Assembly: GCA_963771305.1 (NCBI GenBank)
Contig: CAVYTS010000017.1
Span: forward strand, 62,001 to 126,000
Reading direction: 5' to 3'
DNA from: CAJCIT01 sp963771305
Lineage (GTDB): Bacteria > Acidobacteriota > Terriglobia > Bryobacterales > Bryobacteraceae
Length of the DNA: 64,000 nt
The position numbers and the translations under genes were made by a program. Position 1 is the stretch's first letter, and the number at the start of each line of letters is the position of its first letter. Below the pieces are notes generated by a model. It was not told the DNA's origin and made no database searches. It saw only the letters and a program-made list of their open reading frames with translations. This document shows positions 43,197 to 52,056 of this stretch, in pieces.

Positions 43197-45033
43197 CGCT
43201 CTGGATTGCGTTATCGGCTGCGATGTTGATCTGCCAGGGCGCAGTGCGGACGTCGTCGTCGATCTTTTCGGTCCACGTGCCGGCCTTGGGGAACGGCACC
43301 TCAATCGTATCGGCATAGGATGCGAAGTTGATGATGACCATGGCGTAGTCATCGGGGTTCTCGGCCCGACGGTGATAGGCGATCATCTGGCTGCCCTGCA
43401 AGGACTGCTGCCAGTAGTAGAACGAATCGCGACCGCGGAGCGAACGGAAAGAGCGCCGCAGTAACGCGAGGCGCCGGTAGAGCCGGATTAGGGGCACACC
43501 GTAATCGTCGTAGAAGTACTCCCAGTGGGTGTCGCGACGGAGGTCGATGCGCGCGAAGCCACTGCTGGGAAGGGTGTAGTTGTCGACAAACTCTTCGCCT
43601 TCCCACAGCATCGGGACGCCCTGTGATGTGTAAAGGGCGATGGCTAAGGGCTGCATGCGCCAGTAGAGGCTGCGGTCACCCGGCGCACCATCGTCGCTGC
43701 TGGTGGTGCCTGCGAACGAGATCAGGTGGCTGTGATCGTGCGAATTGAGGTACTGAAATGGCGCGACCGGCATGTCGACCGACTGCCCCGCGGCGTTAAC
43801 AACCGTCTTGGTTGGGGGGTACGTGTTGTTGAAGAAGGGATCGAGTAGATGCGGGAGCGCATCGGTTACCGGGGCGCCCGCCGCAATGCCTTCCGCTTGA
43901 TCCAGCAGGTCATCCTGCCAGGCGCAACTGGTGTAGGTGTTGCGCAAAACGTCGGGTGCTCTCCACAGGGCTTCGGCGCACTGAATGATCCGGCTATAGC
44001 TGCTGGGATCCTGCTGAAAGCGGGCTAAGCCCAGGGAATAGTTGTAAGTCTCGTAGGCGAGCAGGGCATAACCGGAGTCCGTCGGGCCGACGTACAGGTC
44101 GGTGACTTCGTCGTAGCGGAAGCCGTCTACATGATAGTCATTCAGCCAGTGCCGGTTGACGGCCGCGAAATACTGCTGCGTGAATGTTTGCGAGAAGTCG
44201 GATTGAGGACCAAACGGGCCGTTAGCGCCGATCATGGGACTGCTGACTTGCGGCGCGCCTGGTGTGCCGTTGATGTCCTCGTAGACGAGTGTGTAGGCGA
44301 AGAATGGATCCACATGCTGGTAAACAACATCCAGGATGACTGCCATGTTTGCCTGGTGGCAGGTGTCGATGAGCTGCCGCAGGCCGTCCGGACCGCCGAA
44401 GTGGGCACTCGGAGAGAAGTAGTGCAGCGGGCCGTAGCCCCAATCGAAGTCGAGCTTGGTGCTCGTCACGGGCATGATCTCGATGCAGTTCACACCCAGG
44501 CTCTGAAGATACGTGAGCCGGTCATTCACACCTTGGAAGGTGTCGTTGAACTGCTCGATCTGCAACTCGTAGACGATCAAGTCGTCGAGTTCAGGCGTCT
44601 TGTAGGCCGCGTCCGTCCAGCTGAATAGTTGAGGAGTGTCTTGAAGCAGGACCGCGGACAGGAGCCCAACATCGGTCTGCAGCGCGAAGGGGTCGACGAA
44701 CCAGCGTGTGATGAGCTGGCGATTGCCGCTGGCCGGCGTCCACCAAAGCTGGAACCGGTAGAGGTACAAACCTTCGTCGCCGAAGCGCGTTCCGGCGGCT
44801 GGTTGGATGGGCACAGTCGCGCTCCAGAGGTCGAGCGGGTGACCGGCATCCCAGGTCAGATGCGAATCCTGCGGCTGCACGGCTGTGTCGAAGCGATCCA
44901 GCTGATGGATCACGCGCACCACGACGTCGAAGCCGTCCGACGGACGAATGCCAGGAAGGTAAACGCCAAAACGAATCTGGAATGCAGTGCCGGTGAAGGA
45001 GGGAAATGCGCCGACTTCTGAAACGTCAATCAT
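43153..45033 (-). CDS. GH13 alpha-amylase-family glycoside hydrolase
   Basis: 626 residues. An N-terminal beta-sandwich (residues about 1-140) precedes the (beta/alpha)8 barrel. GH13 conserved regions: VILDVVYQHV (region I), GFRYDEVTDLY with the nucleophile Asp (II), IIQCAEALW (III, acid/base Glu) and YLNSHDHSHL (IV). The pattern is like branching or trehalose-forming GH13 enzymes; no signal peptide is obvious, so a cytosolic glycan enzyme is likely. The C-terminal beta-domain ends PSNYGYVFVLS. Confidence 0.84.
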   Translation of the reverse strand: MIDVSEVGAFPSFTGTAFQIRFGVYLPGIRPSDGFDVVVRVIHQLDRFDTAVQPQDSHLTWDAGHPLDLWSATVPIQPAAGTRFGDEGLYLYRFQLWWTPASGNRQLITRWFVDPFALQTDVGLLSAVLLQDTPQLFSWTDAAYKTPELDDLIVYELQIEQFNDTFQGVNDRLTYLQSLGVNCIEIMPVTSTKLDFDWGYGPLHYFSPSAHFGGPDGLRQLIDTCHQANMAVILDVVYQHVDPFFAYTLVYEDINGTPGAPQVSSPMIGANGPFGPQSDFSQTFTQQYFAAVNRHWLNDYHVDGFRYDEVTDLYVGPTDSGYALLAYETYNYSLGLARFQQDPSSYSRIIQCAEALWRAPDVLRNTYTSCAWQDDLLDQAEGIAAGAPVTDALPHLLDPFFNNTYPPTKTVVNAAGQSVDMPVAPFQYLNSHDHSHLISFAGTTSSDDGAPGDRSLYWRMQPLAIALYTSQGVPMLWEGEEFVDNYTLPSSGFARIDLRRDTHWEYFYDDYGVPLIRLYRRLALLRRSFRSLRGRDSFYYWQQSLQGSQMIAYHRRAENPDDYAMVIINFASYADTIEVPFPKAGTWTEKIDDDVRTAPWQINIAADNAIQSVTVPSNYGYVFVLS

Positions 45034-45157
45034 GTGAACCTCAGTGGGGTCAGAATAGCGCGTTTATGTGTCAATTTGGAGAAATTCAAAAAGAAGATCG
45101 GCTCTTGAAAGCCTTGCTACCATTTGGAGACAAACAGTACGGGAGGTTTGAAAAACA

Positions 45158-45802
45158 ATGTCACCCAAGAGACGCATAGCGTTTTTTGCACCTGCATTAT
45201 TGTTGAGTCTTTCTGTGCTTACTTCGATGTCCGCCGCGCTAGCGGAAGATGCTCCGGCAGCGACCGAAGCTCAGCAGCAAAAGATATTGAAGATTGCCAA
45301 AGACATTCATAAGGCGATCGTTACCCTTCCGCAGTACGGAGTGTTTGACAACATCAATTACGGGATCAAAGGATCCACGGTGATTCTCAGGGGAGAGGCC
45401 TCGCGACCGGTCTTGAAGTCGAGTGCCGAGAACGTGACGAAGAAGATTGAAGGGGTCTCAAGCGTGCAGAACGATATCGAAGTCCTGCCGCTGTCGCCGA
45501 ATGATGACAAGATTCGATCGGGCGTTTATGCCAGCATTTATCGATACGCCCCGCTACAGAAGTACACTTCCAATCGCGGTCCGCGGGGTGGGCCCCCCGT
45601 GGCCCGCATGGCTGGCGGTATTACAAACGATCCTCCCATCGGCTGGCATGCCATTCACATCATCGTGAAGAACGGGAACGTGATTCTAAACGGTGTTGTG
45701 GACAATGATACGGATTCGGCGCTGACGGAAATGCGGGCGAACTCCGTGTTTGGCGTATTCAGCGTCCAGAACGACATACAGGTTGCCACGAAGAGCAAGT
45801 AG
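45158..45802 (+). CDS. Exported protein with two BON domains
   Basis: 214 residues, GGAGG ribosome site. A signal peptide (FFAPALLLSLSVLTSMSAALA) leads to a mature periplasmic protein. BON domain 1: GIKGSTVILRGEASRPVLKS to GVSSVQNDIEVL; BON domain 2: HIIVKNGNVILNGVVDND to VFSVQNDIQVATK. BON proteins bind phospholipid or protect the envelope. A strong hairpin terminator follows. Confidence 0.87.
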   Translation: MSPKRRIAFFAPALLLSLSVLTSMSAALAEDAPAATEAQQQKILKIAKDIHKAIVTLPQYGVFDNINYGIKGSTVILRGEASRPVLKSSAENVTKKIEGVSSVQNDIEVLPLSPNDDKIRSGVYASIYRYAPLQKYTSNRGPRGGPPVARMAGGITNDPPIGWHAIHIIVKNGNVILNGVVDNDTDSALTEMRANSVFGVFSVQNDIQVATKSK

Positions 45803-45832
45803 GTTTGTCGATTATTAGCGCTCTTCGCATCG

Positions 45833-45871
45833 GGTCCGGTCAGGTTGAGCCTGGCCGGACCTGATTGTTTT
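45833..45871 (+). terminator. Rho-independent terminator after the BON gene
   Basis: GGTCCGGTCAGG-ttgag-CCTGGCCGGACC, a 12-bp stem with one mismatch pair, followed by TGATTGTTTT. Because the T tract overlaps the TTG at 45865, the permease start is placed at the ATG at 45883. Confidence 0.8.
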
Positions 45872-45882
45872 CAGCCTCGGAA

Positions 45883-47247
45883 ATGATGAAACGGAACTCA
45901 GACTCGCATGGCCTACGCGCAGACGCACTCTCACCTGTGGAGACGCTGGCGCAATCGATTGCGAGCATCGCGCCGACTGCCGGTCCGGCACTCACGATGC
46001 CGGCCGTGTTTGCGCTAGCCGGGAATGCGACCTGGTTCGTGTACTTCCTCGGCACGCTGTCCATGGTGTTGGTGGCGCTGAGCGTGCGGCAGTTCGCCCA
46101 GCGCTCGGCATCACCGGGCTCGTTGTACGAATACGCAGCGTCAACTCTATCCCCGTTCTGGGCCGCGGTCACGGGCTGGTCCCTGTTGATGGCTTACGCC
46201 GGAACAGCGGCGGCTGTCACGGGCGGGTTCTCCAGCTACCTGAATCTCTTGGTTCACTTGGGATTCGGGATCAGCCTTCCGGCCATCTTGCCCACTTCGA
46301 TCGCGGTCGGTCTCTCGGCATGGATCGCGTTCCGCGACATCCGTCTTTCCGCCCGGCTGATGCTTTGGCTCGAGAGCATCTCCGTGCTGCTCATCGTGAT
46401 GGTTGCGTCGGCAACACTGCTGAAGAGGTCGACCGTCTTCGATGTGCCGCAGCTCAGGCTAAGCGGCGTCTCGTTTCCACACCTGGGACCCGGCTTGGTG
46501 CTGGCGCTGTTTAGCTTCGTGGGCTTCGAGAGTGCCACGGCGTTGGGGGCCGAGGCACGGAATCCGCTGCGATCGATCCCGCGGGCTGTGCTGGGAAGCG
46601 CCATCCTGGTGGGCATATTCTTCGTCATCAGTGCGTACGTCGAGGTGCTCGGCTTCCGCGCGGCAGGCCTTGAGTTGAGCAACAGTGAAACGCCGCTTCA
46701 AGTGCTAGCCCAGCAGGCCCAACTGAACTGGGCGGGCCCGCTCATTGCGGCCGGCGCGATGTTCAGCTTCTTCGCCTGCACGCTTGCTTGTCTGACGGCT
46801 GCGGCGCGAGTGCTCTTCTTCATGGCACGGCGGGGACTGCTGCACGGTTCTATGGGGAAAGCGCATCTCAAGAATGAAACGCCGTCGAATGCGGTGCTGG
46901 TGGTAGCTCTCTTCACCTTTCTGATGTGCGGACCTCTCGCCGCACTAGGAGCTTCGGGGACGGATGTGAACGGGTGGTTGGGTACGCTGGCGACCTACGG
47001 GTTCATCGTGGCATACCTGCTGGTGGTGATCGCTGCGCCCGTTCATTCGCACCGAAACGATGAGTTGTCGCTGAGACATCTTGTGCTTGCGGCGGTGGCG
47101 GGCATCTGTATGGTGGGCGCTCTCGGGTTCAGCCTCTATCCGTTGCCGCCCGCGCCGTATCTGTACCTGCCGTATTGTTTTGCCGCGTATCTCCTGTTTG
47201 CGCTGTTGGCGAGCCGGGCGATGGGGGCCGGAACCGTACCTGGATAG
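45883..47247 (+). CDS. APC-superfamily amino acid permease
   Basis: 454 residues, 12 hydrophobic segments. TM1 has the APC pattern SPVETLAQSIASIAPTAGPA; TM6 region GLVLALFSFVGFESATALGAEARNP is diagnostic of amino acid/polyamine permeases of the AnsP/YifK-like or GabP-like groups. It imports amino acids by proton coupling in the inner membrane; the specific solute is unknown. Separated from the BON gene by a terminator, so independently expressed. Confidence 0.82.
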   Translation: MMKRNSDSHGLRADALSPVETLAQSIASIAPTAGPALTMPAVFALAGNATWFVYFLGTLSMVLVALSVRQFAQRSASPGSLYEYAASTLSPFWAAVTGWSLLMAYAGTAAAVTGGFSSYLNLLVHLGFGISLPAILPTSIAVGLSAWIAFRDIRLSARLMLWLESISVLLIVMVASATLLKRSTVFDVPQLRLSGVSFPHLGPGLVLALFSFVGFESATALGAEARNPLRSIPRAVLGSAILVGIFFVISAYVEVLGFRAAGLELSNSETPLQVLAQQAQLNWAGPLIAAGAMFSFFACTLACLTAAARVLFFMARRGLLHGSMGKAHLKNETPSNAVLVVALFTFLMCGPLAALGASGTDVNGWLGTLATYGFIVAYLLVVIAAPVHSHRNDELSLRHLVLAAVAGICMVGALGFSLYPLPPAPYLYLPYCFAAYLLFALLASRAMGAGTVPG

Positions 47248-47342
47248 AGTTACTGCTCCGAAAAGCATCCGCTTGCTGTGCTCCGGTGCAGAGATCTACG
47301 CGCGCGATTCCGTGCCGAAGTTTTCACACAGACTCTCATCTA

Positions 47343-47922
47343 TTAGGTAATCTGGCCGGTGGCGTCCAATTCGATCTTGACCTTCTTGTCGACGCGAAGA
47401 AGGAACGTGCTAGGATCCTTCATTCCCCACTCGACGTAAGGGATTTCAAAGTGAACGGTGGCTGAAACCTGGTTGCCGTCGATCTTCACTTCAGCCGGGA
47501 CTGTGATCGCGTGTTTACCGCCATGGACTTCGAAGGTACCTGAAATCCTGAGCGACGAAGTACCTTGCGGCGCGAATTTGCCATCCACGCGCTCAGGGAC
47601 GAATCGGATCTCGGGGTACTTCGCGCTTTCGAGTACTTCCTTGTGCATGCGACGGTCGCGGGTGCTATCCGCTGATTCGCCGCTGGTTGCGTCGACTACA
47701 ACGTCGCCCGAAGCCGAACCGGTTCTGGGATCGAGACTGATGTGGCATTTTTTCAGCTTGAAGGTGCCATGGGTGTTGTGGACTACACCGTCGAGTTCCC
47801 ATCTGATTTGGGTCTTGGCTGGGTCGAGGGATACGTCTGCTAAACCAGCGTCCGCGGCAAAGAGCATCAATGAAGTGCTGAGCGAGGCATCCGAATAAAC
47901 GAAGCAGTTTCCGAGAAGTCAT
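47343..47922 (-). pseudogene. YceI-family protein, signal peptide frame broken
   Basis: The main frame (from about 47870) encodes VSLDPAKTQIRWELDGVVHN, GTSSLRISGTFEVHGGKHAI and EIPYVEWGMKDPSTFLLRVD, a YceI lipocalin-like fold that binds polyisoprenoids. A signal peptide MTSRKLLRLFGCLA begins at the ATG at 47922 in another frame; one base change near 47885 would join it to LMLFAADAGLADVS. As written the export signal is separated from the domain. Last gene of the minus-strand PKS cluster. Confidence 0.75.
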
Positions 47923-47944
47923 GGGCAATGGTGATTCGATTACG

Positions 47945-49052
47945 TCAGGCAGAGAGGAACTCGCGGCTGAAGCCAAGAACCTGGCTGGGTTTAAATTCAT
48001 GGAACGATGAAGCACCCACATGGATGGCCAGCAGGCGAGCAAAGACGTCCGGCCGGTAAGCAAAGCCAGCAAATACACGACGGCGCCACCGCGGGTGATC
48101 TCCCCAAGAGAAGTAGAAGAGCCGCCATCCTGGATGGGTTCGCTTGAAATCGCTCGTGAGCGCGTTGATACTGGGTTAGATCGCCAGTCGCATAGGCGTC
48201 GGCTAGGGCAAGCGCTGCCTTGAATGAAAGGCAGAGGCCCTCGCCGGTGATGGCGTCGACCGAGCCTGATGAATCACCGGCCAAGGCAAACCCGGGGTTG
48301 CAGACTCGTTTCAGCTTGCGAGATACCGTCAGTGCTCCCATCTCGCTCGACGAATAGGGATGTCCTTCGAGACGGCGAGCGAGGGCCGGGATTTGCGCCA
48401 AAGCATTATCGAGACGAAAGCCGGCATGGCTCGACATGAGCACGACGCACACCTCATCCGGAGCGACGGGCGTGACGTAGATCTGGAATCCGCCACCCCA
48501 ATACGACTCCATATACTCCGACCAGGGGGCAACACGATAGTGACGGCGAAATCCGTAGCGGAAGGACAGGCTACGCGCGGCCTCCAGGCCAGCGCGGCGC
48601 CGGAGTAGAGACTTGTGGCCATCGGCAGCGACGACGAGATCGGCACGGATGCCTTCGTTCCTGACAAACAAACCATCCGCGCGAAGGTCGATTCCAGTAA
48701 TGCCCCACTGGAGTTCTATGCCCAGCTGTTCTGCTCGTTCGATCAACAGTTGTTGAAGCACGCGCCTGCGGACACCGAATCCGGCGCCGTCAGGGAAGTC
48801 GCCTTGGACGGTTGTATTTCCGTCGAGGAATCGTACCCCACGGAAGGCGAAGCCGTGCGCCGAGGTAACCACCACGCCGAGCTTTCTGAGCGCGGCCTGG
48901 GAATCGGGCATAAGACCCTCACCGCAGGCTTTCTCCACGGGCGGCACGGCGCAATCCGCCACTCTCACTGAATAGCCCTTCAAGCGGAGCGCGATCGCTG
49001 CCGACAAGCCGGCAGGGCCGCCGCCGACTACAAAAACGTCCGAGCTTTGCAA
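47945..49052 (-). pseudogene. FAD-dependent oxidoreductase (geranylgeranyl reductase-like), 3' frame shift
   Basis: Residues 1-320 are clear: VFVVGGGPAGLSAAIALRLK, VEKACGEGLMP, ADLVVAADGHKSLLRRRAGL and ALAGDSSGSVDAITGEGLCL are the GXGXXG, DG and GD motifs of the UbiH/GGR flavoprotein class. Near 48080 the frame changes; the plausible C-terminus FARLLAIHVGASSFHEF ends at 47945. It lies between the type III PKS and YceI genes. It may hydroxylate or reduce the polyketide product. The truncated frame alone would end at 47997. Confidence 0.78.
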
Positions 49053-49188
49053 AACCCAGCTGCCCCCTCTTAATTAGTACGTTGTTTGGCCGGGGCTTGC
49101 ACGAGGCCGAACCCGGTCACCTTCTTGATTCGCCGGCTTTGCTGGGCGAGCCATTTTCGTGGTGACCGGTTGGCGATGTTGCGAGCGG

Positions 49189-50247
49189 TTACCACTTCAA
49201 TAAGACAAGCTCCGAGCAGAATCCCGGCCCCATGGCCGCCAGCAGCCCGAGCGTTCCCGGTGCGGGTCGGCGGTGGGTCATGACTTCCTCGAGTACGAAC
49301 AGCACCGAGGCTGACGACAAATTGCCGGTTCGGGCTAAACAATCCCAGGACGCGGACAGAGGCCTCCTCCGGCAAATTGAGCGATTCCTGCGTTGCTTCT
49401 AAGACGCGCGGGCCGCCGGTGTGGAGTACCCAACTTTTCAGATCAGCATCGCTTTAAGCCCTGGTCGGCAAGAAATGAGTCGACATCCGGACCCAGGTTC
49501 TCCCGAACGACGTCGGGCACTTCCCGGGAGAGCACGATGTTGAAGCCCTTTTCCGAGATGTCCCAACCCATCACGCGTTCGGTGTTCTGGTAGAAAACCG
49601 ATCGGGTGGCTAGAATTTCCGGGCCACTCCGGCTGGCGGCTTTCTCCGATGCCCGCCACGATAACGGCTGCAGCTCCATCGCCAAACAATCCAGCGCTGA
49701 TCAGATTCGCGACGGTTACGTCGTCCTGTTGCAAGGTGAGCGAGCACAACTCGACGGAAACCAAGGCCGCTACCTGATCCGGGTAGGCCTTCACAAAATC
49801 AGATGCACGGCCGATGCCCGCCGCTCCGGCAACGCAGCCCAACCCAAAGATGGGATTCCGCTTGACGTGGGGATTGAGCCCCATTCGGTTGACGAGCAAG
49901 GCGTCAATGGATGGACTGGCAATTCCTGTAACGGAAACGAAATAGAGCGCGTTCACATCTTTTGGTGTCAGGCCCGCTTTTTGGAGGGCGCAACTCAGCG
50001 CCTTCTCTCCCAGTTCCTGGGCGACACGGATCCAGACATTATTGAATTCACCCCAACGCTTCATGTCGAGGTACGCTTCGATTGGCAGGGCCAGATAACG
50101 ACCGTCGACTCGCGTGGCGGAATGAAGCCTGTCGAGAATGTCTAAACGGCCAAGCCGTTCACCCCAATGCGCCTTAAACGCATCCAGCAAAACCTGCTGC
50201 GGATAATAGTTCGGTGGTAGCGCACTCGCGGCGCTGAGAATCTTCAT
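49189..50247 (-). pseudogene. Type III polyketide synthase (chalcone synthase-like), frameshifted
   Basis: From the ATG at 50247 a 352-residue enzyme can be reconstructed across three frame breaks (near 49640, 49440 and 49350). The catalytic triad is intact: Cys in GLGCVAGAAGIGRA, His in VLHTGGPRVLEA, Asn in RTGNLSSAS; N-terminal ILSAASALPPNYYPQQVLLD is typical of bacterial alkylpyrone/resorcinol synthases. It would extend acyl-CoA with malonyl-CoA. Ends EEVMTHRRP... to LVLLKW. The breaks may be sequencing errors or decay. Confidence 0.82.
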
Positions 50248-50393
50248 GTTTGATGAACAACAGCCACCCGATGGACCGTGGCCGAATTTTCCCCTTCCCA
50301 AACATCATGACAAGTTTCAATACGTACTTGCCGCAAGTTGAGGCCTGGATAGCGGAATTTTCGCAGAAAAAGTGCTAAAAACCCTTGTGTTGC

Positions 50394-51869
50394 TCAGATT
50401 TGCACCACCCGACCCGCCAATTTGAGGGCTTCACCCCAAAAAACGGTCGGGGAGTGGGCCAATTGGACGACCGCCTTGACGGCCTGGACAAACTCTTCAA
50501 GCTGGTCCCCGCGGACTACCAAGGGCGGAGCAACCTTCAGGACCATGAAGTTGTTTCCGCAGATCTGAGTGAGCATGTGGTAATCGCGGAAGAGGCGCAT
50601 GACGAGGATCTGTCCGAACATGGCGGGGTGGATGCGATTGAACGTCTCAAACGGCACGCGCAGCGCCAGCTGCCCGGGAGCGCCAAATTCAATTCCCGAG
50701 AACAGGCCCACTCCGCGAATATCCTTGATCATCTCGAAGCCACTCAGTTCCTGGCGGAGGCGGGTACGGACGAACTCGCCAAGCCGCGATGCGCGTGCGC
50801 CGAGGTGTTCCTGTTCCAAGACGTCGAGCGTGGCCAAGCCGGCGCGCATCGACATGCCGTTCTCAGAGAATGTCGACGTGTGGATGATCGATTTCTTCAA
50901 CGAACCATAGACGGACTGATAGATGGGGTCCGTCATGAGGACGGCGCCGGTTGGGATCAGTCCCCCACTCATTGCTTTCGCAAGGACGATCATGTCGGCT
51001 TCAACACCGTAGTGATGTGCGGCCAGAAACTTGCCGGTGCGGAAGAACCCGGTTTGCACCTCATCGAGGACAAACAGCGTGCCGGATTTCCTACACAGCT
51101 CGCGCGCCTCGAAGAGATACTCCGCGTCCGGTAAACGAATACCGGCCTCGCCCTGTATGGGCTCAACGAAGAAGGCGGCAAATCGCCGGGTAGATAGTTG
51201 TGCGGAGAGTGCTTCGAGGTCGTTGAACGCGACCTCCTCAGTGCCTGGTAAAAGAGGGCCAAAGCCCTTGCTCCAGAAGGAATCGCCCATCAATGACAAG
51301 GCGCCGCACGTCAGGCCATGGAAGGCGCCACGTGCATTGAGCAGGCCCGTTCGACCTGTGTGAACACGAGCGAATTTGATGGCCGCTTCAACGCCTTCGC
51401 TGCCGGAACTGCAGAAGAAAGCCTTGGTCACCGGGCCGCCAGCCAAACGGCAGAGGCGCTCGGCCAATTCGCCCGCGCGTTCGGGGATGTGGCTTTGCAG
51501 CATGGCCGGACCTTTTCGATCGAGCTCGTCCTTCAGTGCGTTAATAATGTACGGATGATTGTGGCCAGCGTTGTGGACACAATAACCAGACAAGAAGTCC
51601 AGGATTCGGTAGCCATCAGTTGTGAACAGCTCAGCGCCCTCGCAGGATGCATATCGAACATCCATTTGTAAGAGGCGCAGAAGGCGTACCCACTGTGGAT
51701 TCACATTGGACGAATATTTTGAGTCATCAAAGGCGTTATGAACATCTGCTGGGGCGCTCAGTGGCGGGGGTGTTGCAACTTGCAGTTCGGACAAATCAGG
51801 GGAGTCCTTGTGGACTTCATTGGGTGTACCGGTTAGGCTCTGCACTGCTGGTCTGGACGACAGAGACAA
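50394..51869 (-). CDS. Class III PLP-dependent aminotransferase
   Basis: 491 residues. The PLP lysine lies in MIVLAKAMSGGLIPTGAVLM; DEVQTGFFRTG and SSGSEGVEAAIKFAR are the class III signatures; the fold resembles ornithine/acetylornithine aminotransferase. An extension of about 60 residues precedes the common core. It is encoded just upstream (minus strand) of the type III PKS, so a role in modifying a polyketide aldehyde is possible, though a separate metabolic role is not excluded. Confidence 0.86.
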   Translation of the reverse strand: MSLSSRPAVQSLTGTPNEVHKDSPDLSELQVATPPPLSAPADVHNAFDDSKYSSNVNPQWVRLLRLLQMDVRYASCEGAELFTTDGYRILDFLSGYCVHNAGHNHPYIINALKDELDRKGPAMLQSHIPERAGELAERLCRLAGGPVTKAFFCSSGSEGVEAAIKFARVHTGRTGLLNARGAFHGLTCGALSLMGDSFWSKGFGPLLPGTEEVAFNDLEALSAQLSTRRFAAFFVEPIQGEAGIRLPDAEYLFEARELCRKSGTLFVLDEVQTGFFRTGKFLAAHHYGVEADMIVLAKAMSGGLIPTGAVLMTDPIYQSVYGSLKKSIIHTSTFSENGMSMRAGLATLDVLEQEHLGARASRLGEFVRTRLRQELSGFEMIKDIRGVGLFSGIEFGAPGQLALRVPFETFNRIHPAMFGQILVMRLFRDYHMLTQICGNNFMVLKVAPPLVVRGDQLEEFVQAVKAVVQLAHSPTVFWGEALKLAGRVVQI

Positions 51870-52056
51870 GTCCGGCGTTTCCGATTTGTCTCGCGTTTGT
51901 TAACTCGACTTTCTCCATTCGGCGGCGTTCTCGAAGGCGTCGTCGCGGCTGAGTGCCTCGTTAGGTCCGCTTTCTCAGAGCTGTAAAGAATTCAGAAGGC
52001 ATGAGGTATTTCACCCACCAGAAGGCCGGGTGTTGCAGGCTGTATCCTAAGAGTTC
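51870..52056. other. Divergent promoter region, aminotransferase to S9 peptidase
   Basis: 187 bp, no gene seen. It must hold the promoters of the two divergent genes. No strong palindrome found. Confidence 0.3.
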
